NCBI RefSeq assembly: GCF_013186535.1
Contig: NZ_JABMCZ010000001.1
Coordinates: 1,178,001-1,242,000 of the forward strand
Direction: 5' to 3'
Source of the DNA: Nocardia terpenica
GTDB taxonomy: Bacteria; Actinomycetota; Actinomycetes; Mycobacteriales; Mycobacteriaceae
Length of the DNA: 64,000 bases
Positions within the stretch are counted from its first letter, which is position 1. Each line of letters starts with the position of its first letter. Below the pieces are notes generated by a model. It was not told the DNA's origin and ran no database searches. It saw only the letters and a list, made by a program, of their open reading frames with translations. The position numbers and the translations under genes were made by a program. Positions 35,208 through 43,018 of this stretch are shown here, piece after piece.

Positions 35208-37781
35208 ATGACGCGTGACCTGCCCTTCGACGATGACGGCGACGGGGCTGCGGGCGATCACGCTGGGGATGCCGCCTATCGCGTGGCGACCGGGGTCGCG
35301 CGCGTTGCCAGGGCAGGCGCCTATGTCACCGGAGGCGCCCTGATCGCATCCAACGGCACTGCCGCCCCCACCAACGAGTCGCACGACAGCCACATCACCG
35401 GTTGGTCGACCAACGATCCGCAGCCGAACGCGCCGAGCCCGGTCGTCACCTACCCCGATCCCGACCCGGACTCCGTGCCGCCCACGCTGGGCAAGCCGTC
35501 CCCGGTCGGCCACGGCCTGCCCGGGCAGCACGGCGCGCATGTCCCGCCCGCGGGCAGCGGCTTCGGCCTGCCCGACCTGCACGGCGGGACCGGTGGCACT
35601 CAGGGTTTCACGCTGCCCAACACCGGCACCGACGCCGTTCCCGGCGGGGGTGCGCCCGGTGTCGGCGGACTGCCGTCGCTGCCGGAGTCGGCTCAGGGTG
35701 GTAGCACTCCGTTCGGCGGTCTCCCGGGCGCCGATCAGGGTTCCGGGGGTGGTTTCGGGCTACCGGAGCTACATCAGAACCAGGGCTCCGGGGGCGGTTT
35801 CGGGCTGCCCGAGTTGCATCCGGCGCACGGGTCCGCGGGCGGTTTCGGGCTGCCCGGTCTCGAGGATCAGTCCGCACATGCGTTCAGCGGCAACGGTTTT
35901 ACCGGTAGCGGCCTCGGCCTGCCCGGCACCAACGGCCTGCACCTGCCCGGCATGAACGGGATGGGCCCGGGCGGCCTCGGGCTGCCCTCCGATGCGGGCA
36001 CGCACGGCACCGTCTTCGACGGCGTCGGCGACGGCGGGCATCCGGGTCTGTTCGTCGGCACCGAGATGAAGGTGGATGCCCACATCGGCCTCGACGGCAT
36101 CTGGGTCACCACCGAGACCAAGATCGATATCGCCGCCGGTGACGTCGGCCATCAGCTCGACAGCTACTCCAACTGGCTGGGCCGCGGCGTCGACCACATT
36201 CCGACCGGCGACCCGTCGGCGGGCGGGGTGCCCGGCCTGGTCAGCGGCCTGACCTCGAACGGCCCGATCGCGCAGGCGGCCCCGGCCGCCGCGCCGCACG
36301 CCGGCACCATCGCCGCCGCCGGTCCGCATGCGCACGGCCCGCACGCGCACGGCGTCGCCCCGGCGGGTGCGGCGGGCTCCGGTCCCACGCTGCCCGGCGG
36401 TTCGGCCGCGCCCGGCACCGGCCCGGCCGTCGCCGGAACACCCGGTCCCGCACCGGCTTTCGGTGGAGCTTCGGGCCCCGCACCGGCTTTCGGCGGAACT
36501 CCGGGCCCCGCACCGACCTTCGGCGGTGCCACGGCCCCCGCCTTCGGTGGGGCGCCGAGCGTTTCGCCGGCGATCGCCACCCAGCCCGCGCCGATCGCCG
36601 CCCCGGCTCCGGCGAATATGGCTGTGACGCAGCCCGTTTCGGCCGTCGCCGCGGCTCCGGCCGTCGCGGCGGTGGCGCCGGTCCCGGTGGCCGTGCAGCC
36701 GGTGGCCGCGACCCCGATCCAGACGGTGACCCATCCGGAAGCGACCGTGCATCCGGGCGTGAACGTGCTGACCGGGTGGACCCCGGCGGCCGTCGTGCCC
36801 GCGCTCGCGGACGGCTCCGCGCCGACCACGGGCCGCCATGCCGCCGACGGTCAGCACGGCACGCACTCGCCGACCTCCGCGTCGGCCATCGCGCAGCCGT
36901 CGACCGTGTCGCCGTCCACCGCCGCCCACGCCACCCCGACCCCGGGCAGCATCACCGCGCCGACCACCGTCGACGGCACCAGGCTGCCGACGACGGGTGC
37001 GCACACCACGGGGACCGTGCCGACCACGGGCGAGACCACCCGAACCCCCACCACGGGGACGCACGATTCCTCCGGCCAGGTGACCACGACCACCGCCCCG
37101 CACGGAACCGGTTCCGACACAACGGGATCGGACACGACCACCGGCCGCTCGGGCTCGGACACCACGACGGGGACCGGCCATTCCGGTTCCGACACAACCG
37201 GTTCCGATACGACGGGCACCGGCCAGACCGGTTCCGATACGTCCGGCGGCGCCCACAGCGGTTCCGACACGGCGAGCCCCGGTCACAGTGGTTCCGATAC
37301 GAGCGGGGCCGGGCCGACCACCGCCACCGGCTCGGACACCGCGGGCACCGGGACCGGCTCGGGTACCGCGGGCACCGGGACGCACGGCTCCACCGCCACC
37401 GGTGCGACCGCGCCGACCGCGCCTGTGCCGACCCATGATTCGCCGGTGACCACGCCCCCGAGCGTCCCCACCCACAGCGCGACCGCGCCGTCGGCGGGCT
37501 CCCCGTCGAACGCGGGTGAGGTCGGCACCGCGCCGGGTCATCAGGTTCCGGTCGTGCCGCCGCACTCGGTGGTGCCGCCGACCACCGTGCCGCACGCCCC
37601 GATCCAGCCCGTCGCGTATGTGATGGACGACCACAACGGCGGCGCCTGGGCCGACGGCGATCACACCGGTCTGCTCGCGGCCGGCGGCACGCTGTCGAGC
37701 GGGCTGATGCCGGAGTCGACCGTCGCCGAATTCCACCACACGGTGCTGCATCCGGCCGCCGACTACCACATCACGCTGTGA
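35208..37781 (+). CDS. Large Gly/Pro/Thr-rich repetitive protein, IniB-like position
   Basis: 857 residues, no catalytic domain visible. The first 70 residues contain a mildly hydrophobic stretch (GVARVARAGAYVTGGALIAS). Residues about 110-260 repeat the unit GFGLPELH or GFGLPGLE; a conserved-looking island follows (KVDAHIGLDGIWVTTETKID). Then comes a Pro/Ala-rich region with FGG-APG repeats, and a Thr/Ser/Gly tract of GSDTTG units. The end is again globular (AYVMDDHNGGAWADGDHTGL). ATG at 35208 has GAGCGGAG upstream. It overlaps the dynamin-like gene, as iniB precedes iniA in mycobacteria, but sequence similarity to IniB was not evident beyond composition. Confidence 0.7.
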   Translation: MTRDLPFDDDGDGAAGDHAGDAAYRVATGVARVARAGAYVTGGALIASNGTAAPTNESHDSHITGWSTNDPQPNAPSPVVTYPDPDPDSVPPTLGKPSPVGHGLPGQHGAHVPPAGSGFGLPDLHGGTGGTQGFTLPNTGTDAVPGGGAPGVGGLPSLPESAQGGSTPFGGLPGADQGSGGGFGLPELHQNQGSGGGFGLPELHPAHGSAGGFGLPGLEDQSAHAFSGNGFTGSGLGLPGTNGLHLPGMNGMGPGGLGLPSDAGTHGTVFDGVGDGGHPGLFVGTEMKVDAHIGLDGIWVTTETKIDIAAGDVGHQLDSYSNWLGRGVDHIPTGDPSAGGVPGLVSGLTSNGPIAQAAPAAAPHAGTIAAAGPHAHGPHAHGVAPAGAAGSGPTLPGGSAAPGTGPAVAGTPGPAPAFGGASGPAPAFGGTPGPAPTFGGATAPAFGGAPSVSPAIATQPAPIAAPAPANMAVTQPVSAVAAAPAVAAVAPVPVAVQPVAATPIQTVTHPEATVHPGVNVLTGWTPAAVVPALADGSAPTTGRHAADGQHGTHSPTSASAIAQPSTVSPSTAAHATPTPGSITAPTTVDGTRLPTTGAHTTGTVPTTGETTRTPTTGTHDSSGQVTTTTAPHGTGSDTTGSDTTTGRSGSDTTTGTGHSGSDTTGSDTTGTGQTGSDTSGGAHSGSDTASPGHSGSDTSGAGPTTATGSDTAGTGTGSGTAGTGTHGSTATGATAPTAPVPTHDSPVTTPPSVPTHSATAPSAGSPSNAGEVGTAPGHQVPVVPPHSVVPPTTVPHAPIQPVAYVMDDHNGGAWADGDHTGLLAAGGTLSSGLMPESTVAEFHHTVLHPAADYHITL

Positions 37782-39649
37782 CCGGGTCTGCACTGGACAC
37801 TGCCACGGCGAAGCATCCCGACGCGATGGCGCCGCTGCTCGCTCTCCTCGACGAGCTGGCGGGGCTGACGCGCGCCGCCGGTCGTGCGGATCTGACCGCG
37901 CGCCTGGGCATGTCGCGGGCCCGCGTCGCCGATCCGCGGGTGCGGCTGGTCGTGGTGGGCGAGCCCAAGAACGGGATGAGCACGCTGGTCAACGGGCTGG
38001 TCGGGGCGGTGGTGAGTGCCACCGACAGCCCGGTCAGCGTGCCGGTGATCGCCGAGTACGGTCACGAGTCGTCCGCGACGCTGGTCCGCGCGCTGCCCGG
38101 CGGCCGCACCGAGCGGCAGCCGGTGGACCCGCTGAATCCGGGGCCCGCGCTGTCCGCGGAGGGCGTGATCCGCGCCGAGTTCACCGAGCCCAGTGCGCTG
38201 CTGGCCGAGGGTTTCGTGGTGATGGACGCGCCCGGCGCACCCGCCGAGACGCCCACCACCTGGTCGCTGATCGCGGCCGCCGACGCGGTGCTGTATGTCG
38301 TGGAGGCTCGCGCGGAATACACGCCGGAGCAGATCGCGCTGCTGCAGCGCATTCAGCAGGTCTGCCCGACCGTCGTGTGCGTGCTCAACAAGATCGACCG
38401 GTATCCGCACTGGGCGCGGGTGCAGCAGCGCAACCGGGAACTGCTCGACAATGCGGGCCTCGGCTTCGCCGTCGCGCCCATCTCGGCGGAGCTGCATCGG
38501 CGCTCGGGTCGGGATCAGCGGCTGGACATGGAATCCGGTGTGCCGCAACTGGTCGACCACCTGCGCGACTACGTGCTCGGCCGCGCCGACTCGGTCGCGC
38601 GCGACGCCGCGGTGCGCGATATCTGTTCCATCACCGACCATCTCGCGCTCGCGCTCCGGTCGGAGGCCGAAACCCTGCGCGATCCAAGGCGTTTCAACGA
38701 GATCACCGAGCGGCTGCGGATGGCCCGCGCGGAGGCCGACGATCTGCGGCAGCGCTCGTCGAACTGGCAGGTCGCCCTCGCCGACGGCTGCTCGGAGCTG
38801 ATGGCCGACATCGAGCACGATCTGCGGCACCGGCTGCGCAGCCTGATTCGCGACACCGAGACCGAGATCATCCAGAAGGACCCGGCGCCGGGCTGGAAGG
38901 AGTTCGGCGCGGATCTGGACGCACGCATCTGCGAGGCGGTGGAGGAGAACTTCGTCATCGCGCACTACCGCTCGGCGGAGCTGGCCGAGCAGGTGGCGGC
39001 GAAGTTCCCCGGGGGTCCCGGCCAAAAGCATGCCGGGATGACGAATGGCCAGCACGCCGGGATGACGAATGGCCAGCATGCCGGGATGACGAATGGCTCC
39101 GTAGTCGATCTGCCGGATATGCGGCTGGAGAATCCGGGCGAGGTGCTGGAGCCGGTCGCCTCGCTGGAACCGTTGAGCAGCGCCAAGATCGGCGTGGTCC
39201 AGCCCGTGCTGAACGTGATGCGCGGCTCCTACGGCGGCCTGCTGATGGTCGGCGTGCTGCTCACCGCGCTGCTGAATATGCCTCCGGTGAACTGGTATTC
39301 GGGCGCCGCGGCGGTGCTGTTCGGTGTCAACGCGGTGTGGGAGGACCGCCGGATGCGCCGCGAGCGCCGCCAGGCCGAGGCCAAGGTCGCGGTGTCCCGC
39401 CTGATGGACGACGTGATCTTCCAGGTGAGCAAGGAATCCCGCTTCCGGCTCCGCGCGGTACAGCGCACCCTGCGCGACCACTTCACCGACCTGGCCACCC
39501 AAACCCTCCGCTCGGTCGACGAATCCCTCCGCGCCGCAGAGGAAGCCGCCGCCATGCACTCCCCGGAGGGCCGCAACCGCCGCCTCACCGACATAGAAAA
39601 CGCCCTCGTCGGCCTCCGCGAGGTCCGCGAAAAGGCCGACACACTGTAG
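37778..39649 (+). CDS. IniA-like bacterial dynamin with altered P-loop
   Basis: 623-residue dynamin-like protein. The G domain spans about residues 50-230: G1 reads GEPKNGMST, with Met 67 where the invariant Lys stands; G3 is DAPG (150-153) and G4 is NKID (204-207), both intact. A helical stalk follows, then a membrane-interacting pair of hydrophobic segments (GLLMVGVLLTALLNM and GAAAVLFGVNAVW) and a C-terminal stalk helix. Similar to mycobacterial IniA (GxxKQGKS in that protein), a membrane-remodelling protein induced by cell-wall drugs. Residues about 413-440 come from an in-frame hairpin repeat with tandem 24-bp units. The GTG at 37778 overlaps the upstream gene. Confidence 0.88.
   Translation: MTGSALDTATAKHPDAMAPLLALLDELAGLTRAAGRADLTARLGMSRARVADPRVRLVVVGEPKNGMSTLVNGLVGAVVSATDSPVSVPVIAEYGHESSATLVRALPGGRTERQPVDPLNPGPALSAEGVIRAEFTEPSALLAEGFVVMDAPGAPAETPTTWSLIAAADAVLYVVEARAEYTPEQIALLQRIQQVCPTVVCVLNKIDRYPHWARVQQRNRELLDNAGLGFAVAPISAELHRRSGRDQRLDMESGVPQLVDHLRDYVLGRADSVARDAAVRDICSITDHLALALRSEAETLRDPRRFNEITERLRMARAEADDLRQRSSNWQVALADGCSELMADIEHDLRHRLRSLIRDTETEIIQKDPAPGWKEFGADLDARICEAVEENFVIAHYRSAELAEQVAAKFPGGPGQKHAGMTNGQHAGMTNGQHAGMTNGSVVDLPDMRLENPGEVLEPVASLEPLSSAKIGVVQPVLNVMRGSYGGLLMVGVLLTALLNMPPVNWYSGAAAVLFGVNAVWEDRRMRRERRQAEAKVAVSRLMDDVIFQVSKESRFRLRAVQRTLRDHFTDLATQTLRSVDESLRAAEEAAAMHSPEGRNRRLTDIENALVGLREVREKADTL
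39015..39096. repeat. Hairpin repeat plus tandem 24-bp units inside the IniA-like gene
   Basis: Hairpin copy at 39015-39039 (arms GTCCCGGC and GCCGGGAT, loop CAAAAGCAT; the outermost pair is G-T). It is followed by two 24-bp direct repeats at 39040-39063 and 39064-39087 and a partial third to 39096. All are in frame and encode PGQKHAGMTNG followed by QHAGMTNG units between the GTPase stalk and the membrane segments. Confidence 0.9.
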
Positions 39650-39873
39650 ATTCCGGCCAAAAGCACGCCGGAACCACGAGAGAGCGCTCCGGAATGACGA
39701 GAGAGCACTCCGGAATGACGAGAGTGAGCCGTCATTCCGGAGTGTGTTCGTTGTCATTCCGGCGTGCGTCCGTCGTGGTCCCGGCGTGGGTCCGTCATGA
39801 TCCCGGCGTGCGTCCGTCATGATCCCGGCGTGGGTCCGGTCCGTCATGATCCCGGCGTGCTTTTGGCCGGGAT
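39650..39873. repeat. Cluster of hairpin repeats and half-units between convergent genes
   Basis: A hairpin copy starts one base after the IniA-like stop codon (39650-39674, arms ATTCCGGC and GCCGGAAC, terminal pair mismatched) and another ends at the GH15 stop codon (39849-39873, perfect arms ATCCCGGC and GCCGGGAT). Between them are about eight degenerate half-units of roughly 19-24 bp (GTCATTCCGG or GATCCCGGCGTG cores) in both orientations. No gene is present in this stretch. Confidence 0.88.
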
Positions 39874-41930
39874 CACCCCGCCCGATGGGCAGGCTGGAAT
39901 TCTCCTGCGCCGACGTTCTGTTCGGCGCGGATGACGTGGGTGAGGGCGTTGATGAGGGCCAGGTGGGTGAAGGCCTGGGGGAAGTTGCCGAGGTGGCGGC
40001 CGGTGCGGGGGTCGATCTCCTCGGCGTAGAGCTCCAGGGGGCTGGCGTAGCCGAGTAGTCGTTCGCACAGGCGGCGGGCCCGCTGGACCTCGCCGATCTC
40101 CACCAGCGCGGACACCAGCCAGAACGAGCAGATGGTGAAGGTGCCCTCCGCGCCGGACAATCCGTCGTCGGTGGTCTCGGTGCGGTAGCGCAGCACCAGG
40201 CCCTGATCGGTGAGGTCGTCGGCGATGGCGAGCACCGTCGCGCGCACGCGGTGGTCCTCCGGCGGCAGGAAACGCACCAGCGGCACCAACAGCAGTGAGG
40301 CGTCGAGGTTTTCGCTGCCGTAGCTCTGGGTGAGCACCCCCTCGGAATTGACGCCGTTCTCCAGGATGTCGGCCTTGATCTCCTCCGCGGTCTCGGCCCA
40401 CTTGTGCGCGAAGTCGACCTCGCCGTGCATCAGCGCCAGCTTGGCCCCGCGGTCCAGCGCCACCCAGCACATCACCTTCGAGGACGTGAAATGCTGTGGC
40501 GCGCCGCGGATTTCCCAGATTCCGCGATCGGGCTCGCGCCAGTGGTCGATGGCCGCCTGCACCTGCTGTTCCAGCATGGGCCACAACGTTTCCGGCACCT
40601 GCTGGCGCGACTTCACGTGCAGGTACACCGAATCCAGGATCACCCCCCACACGTCGTGCTGCTGCTGGTCGTACGCGCCGTTGCCGATGCGCACCGGGCG
40701 GGCGCCGTCGTAGCCGAACATATGCGGCAGTTCGTATTCGGTGATCTCGCGCTCGCCGCCGACGCCGTAGAGCACCTGCAGCGGCAGCGTATCGCCGTTG
40801 TCGCAGGTGGCCACGTCGTGCAGGAAGGCGAAGAAGTCGTCGGCCTCCCGGTTCAGGCCCAGCGTGTACAGGCCCCACAGGGCGAAGCTGGAATCGCGCA
40901 CCCAGCTGTAGCGGTAGTCCCAGTTGCGTTCGCCGCCAGGGGTTTCCGGGAGCGAGGTGGTGGCCGCGGCCAGCAGCGCGCCGGTGGGCGCGTAGGTGAG
41001 GCCCTTCAGCGTGAGCGCGCTGCGCTGCAGATAGCCGCGCCACGGATGGTCGGGGAACTTGCCGAGCGTGATCCACTGCCGCCAGCACTCGGTGGTGGCC
41101 CACATCTTCTCCGCGGCCTCGGCGAACGTGCGCGGCGGCGGCAGCGGCGACCAGGACAGCGCGACATAGACCTGATCGCCCTCGGCCATGCGGGTGCGGG
41201 CGCGCGCCTCCCGGCCCTCCAGGCCCAGCCGCAGATCGGTGGTGAGGGTGACGCTCCCGCAGGGTGCGTCCGGGCTGTCGCAGGTCGCGGTGGCCTGCTC
41301 GTAGACCTGGCCGGTGTACTCCCAGGTGGCCGGGGCGCGGTGGTAGTCGAAGGCCGGTTCGCAGCTGACCTCCAGCTCCACCACGCCGCTCACGCATTTC
41401 ACCGTGCGCAGCAGGATGTGCTCGGCGTCCCAGTCCATGGGCGTGCGGCGAAAGGTGCGGCTGCGCTTGTCGTTGTTGTGCCAGGGCCCCAGCACCAGCG
41501 CGTCACGCACGATGAGCCAGCCGGTGTCGGTCTGCCAGGTGGTCTCCACGATCATGCCGCCGGGCAGATAGCGGCGCGCGGCCGGCACGTTCACCCCGTA
41601 CGGGCCGACCCGGAAATGACCGGCGCTGCGATCCAGCATGGCGCCGAAGACGCTGGGGGCGTCGGGACGCGGCAGGCACATCCACTCCACCGCGCCGTTG
41701 CGGGCGATCAGACAGGAGGTCTCGCAATCGGACAGGAACGCGTAGTCGTCGATGGGCGGGAAGGCCGACTTGTGCGTGGTGCCCAGAGCGGCGGGGACGA
41801 AGCCACCGGCGAGCTGGGCGTCGGGCACATCGCTCAGGGCATCGCGCGGGACCGGCAGCGAATCGGGCTCGAAGTCGTCGTCGGAGTCGTCGGTGATCGG
41901 TTCGTCGAAGGACGCCATAGTGACCATCAT
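39873..41930 (-). CDS. Glycoside hydrolase family 15 protein, trehalase-like
   Basis: 685 residues. An N-terminal beta-sandwich region (AFLSDCETSCLIARNGAVEWM, the substrate-specific start of bacterial GH15) is followed by the (alpha/alpha)6 catalytic barrel: ERNWDYRYSWVRDSSFALW is the conserved acid-containing block. By position it corresponds to Rv2402, a phosphate-requiring alpha,alpha-trehalase in mycobacteria; glucodextranase or glucoamylase action is the alternative. Three ATGs at 41930, 41927 and 41918 are possible starts. The stop codon lies at the edge of a hairpin repeat. Confidence 0.9.
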   Translation of the reverse strand: MMVTMASFDEPITDDSDDDFEPDSLPVPRDALSDVPDAQLAGGFVPAALGTTHKSAFPPIDDYAFLSDCETSCLIARNGAVEWMCLPRPDAPSVFGAMLDRSAGHFRVGPYGVNVPAARRYLPGGMIVETTWQTDTGWLIVRDALVLGPWHNNDKRSRTFRRTPMDWDAEHILLRTVKCVSGVVELEVSCEPAFDYHRAPATWEYTGQVYEQATATCDSPDAPCGSVTLTTDLRLGLEGREARARTRMAEGDQVYVALSWSPLPPPRTFAEAAEKMWATTECWRQWITLGKFPDHPWRGYLQRSALTLKGLTYAPTGALLAAATTSLPETPGGERNWDYRYSWVRDSSFALWGLYTLGLNREADDFFAFLHDVATCDNGDTLPLQVLYGVGGEREITEYELPHMFGYDGARPVRIGNGAYDQQQHDVWGVILDSVYLHVKSRQQVPETLWPMLEQQVQAAIDHWREPDRGIWEIRGAPQHFTSSKVMCWVALDRGAKLALMHGEVDFAHKWAETAEEIKADILENGVNSEGVLTQSYGSENLDASLLLVPLVRFLPPEDHRVRATVLAIADDLTDQGLVLRYRTETTDDGLSGAEGTFTICSFWLVSALVEIGEVQRARRLCERLLGYASPLELYAEEIDPRTGRHLGNFPQAFTHLALINALTHVIRAEQNVGAGEFQPAHRAG

Positions 41931-42047
41931 GGGTCGGTGTCGCGATCTCGTCCACAAACCGGTGAGCGCGCCCCGGATCGGGCGATGGCGTTCCGGAAAC
42001 GGCGACCGGGCGCGGCCGTCGTTCGGGAAAACTACTAGGCTGGGGCC

Positions 42048-42284
42048 GTGCATCATATCGCTGACTTGTGGGACGGCTTCGAACTGTGGGTGGCCGGCCT
42101 GCCCTTCGTTCCGCAGTTCGCCGTGGTCCTGGTGGGGATGGTCCCGGTCAGCTTCGGCATCGCGTATCTGCTCGACCGGGGCCTGCGGGCGGTGCTGCGG
42201 CTGCTCGGCCGCGACCGCAACCACGTCGCGGAGCCGGTGCCTGCCGCCGTCGCGGCGCCGCCGGTGCGGAAGAAGGCGGCTTGA
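42048..42284 (+). CDS. Small membrane protein, Rv2401A-like
   Basis: 78 residues with one or two hydrophobic segments (FVPQFAVVLVGMVPVSFGIAYLL) and a charged tail. In M. tuberculosis a small membrane-protein gene (Rv2401A) occupies the same place beside the GH15 gene. The GTG at 42048 is exactly 6 nt after a TAGGCT box, so a leaderless transcript is likely. Its stop codon overlaps the start of the next tiny ORF. Confidence 0.75.
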   Translation: MHHIADLWDGFELWVAGLPFVPQFAVVLVGMVPVSFGIAYLLDRGLRAVLRLLGRDRNHVAEPVPAAVAAPPVRKKAA

Positions 42285-42361
42285 TGCCGCGTTCGCGAGT
42301 CCAGCTCGCCCTGATCGCCCTATTGCTGCTGATCATCGTCGCATGGCTGGTCACCCGCTGA
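42284..42361 (+). CDS. 25-residue single-helix membrane microprotein
   Basis: ATG at 42284 overlaps the preceding TGA (TGATG). The peptide has a basic N-terminus (MPRSRVQ), a hydrophobic core (LALIALLLLIIVAWLV) and ends in TR, the layout of a single-pass membrane peptide with its N-terminus inside. AGAAGGCGG upstream could serve as ribosome binding site. No function known; the tight coupling suggests it acts with the 78-residue membrane protein. Confidence 0.65.
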   Translation: MPRSRVQLALIALLLLIIVAWLVTR

Positions 42362-42410
42362 TTTTCGGGAGCACGTGAGTCGCGGGCCGGAGTCGGCTAC
42401 TGTGCCAGGC

Positions 42411-42674
42411 ATGCCAACTGATGAGGATTTCGCGGAGCTCGAGCAGATGCTGGAGTCCGACGAACTCGACGAGGGTCCCCGCCTGATCGCCACCCACTAC
42501 TGCGCCCCCGACGAGGCCATCGAGATGGTCCGGGCCGCCCAACTCCTCGGCCTCGGCGTCCGCCTGCACAACCGCCTCCGCGTCGACGAAGCCGGCGAGG
42601 ACGGCGAGGAGACCGCCACCGAGGAATGGATCCTCGACCTCCTGGAAAGCCCACCCGAGGTAGAGGAGGACTAG
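42411..42674 (+). CDS. Small acidic hypothetical protein
   Basis: 87 residues, very acidic at both ends (DEDFAELEQMLESDELDEG and SPPEVEED) with a central alpha/beta core (RLIATHYCAPDEAIEMVRAA, LLGLGVRLHNRLRV). The ATG at 42411 is 7 nt after TACTGT, again a leaderless-type start. It sits where M. tuberculosis has the short gene Rv2401, but homology cannot be confirmed here. Confidence 0.7.
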   Translation: MPTDEDFAELEQMLESDELDEGPRLIATHYCAPDEAIEMVRAAQLLGLGVRLHNRLRVDEAGEDGEETATEEWILDLLESPPEVEED

Positions 42675-42688
42675 CCCTCCGGGCTGTG

Positions 42689-42713
42689 ATCCCGGCCAAA
42701 AGCATGCCGGGAT
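42689..42713. repeat. Hairpin repeat copy
   Basis: Perfect arms ATCCCGGC and GCCGGGAT around CAAAAGCAT, 14 bp after the stop of the small acidic gene. Directly followed by a tandem array. Confidence 0.9.
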
Positions 42714-42864
42714 GTCGGGACTCGGCGGGCCGGGATGTCGGGACTCGGCGGGCCGGGATGTCGGGACTCGGCGGGCCGGGATGTCGGGACTCGGCGGGCC
42801 GGGATGTCGGGACCCGGCCGCCGGGATGACGGGACCGGCCGCCAGGATGACGGGACCGGCCGCC
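42714..42864. repeat. Tandem 21-23 bp repeat array
   Basis: Four identical 23-bp units (42714-42736, 42737-42759, 42760-42782, 42783-42805; each contains GTCGGGACTCGGCGGG and ends CCGGGAT), then degenerate units of 22, 21 and 16 bp to 42864. Each unit ends with the right arm of the hairpin repeat, so the array probably grew from that arm. Confidence 0.9.
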
Positions 42865-42946
42865 GTATTCGGTACTGCCCCAGCATTACTCTCGCTTTGC
42901 CCCCGCGTGTTCCCTTGTTTTTGCTCCCCGCGTGTTCCCTCGTCTT

Positions 42947-42973
42947 GCCCCCGGCGTGCTTTTGGCCGGGGGC
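42947..42973. repeat. Hairpin repeat copy with altered stem
   Basis: Arms GCCCCCGGC and GCCGGGGGC (9 bp, perfect) around the usual loop GTGCTTTTG. Both arms differ from the common ATCCCGGC/GCCGGGAT version at matching positions. It lies 46 bp upstream of the leader-peptide start. Confidence 0.9.
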
Positions 42974-43006
42974 ATTTTCCTTTAGCGTGGCGTCAACCCC
43001 CTCTGC

Positions 43007-43018
43007 TACTGTTTGCCC
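43007..43018 (+). promoter_or_regulatory. -10 box of a leaderless leader-peptide transcript
   Basis: TACTGT at 43007-43012 followed by 6 nt and the GTG at 43019, the spacing of leaderless actinobacterial transcripts. No clear -35 box. It would drive the leader ORF and the sulfate transport operon. Confidence 0.6.

Noticed and set aside
35589..37500. Repetitive protein considered as a PE/PPE or collagen-like protein
   Set aside because: No PE or PPE N-terminal domain and no regular Gly-x-y triplets; the repeats are GFGLP and GSDTTG types.
42714..42864. Tandem array considered as a CRISPR array
   Set aside because: Units are contiguous 21-23 bp direct repeats without unique spacers, and no cas genes are nearby.
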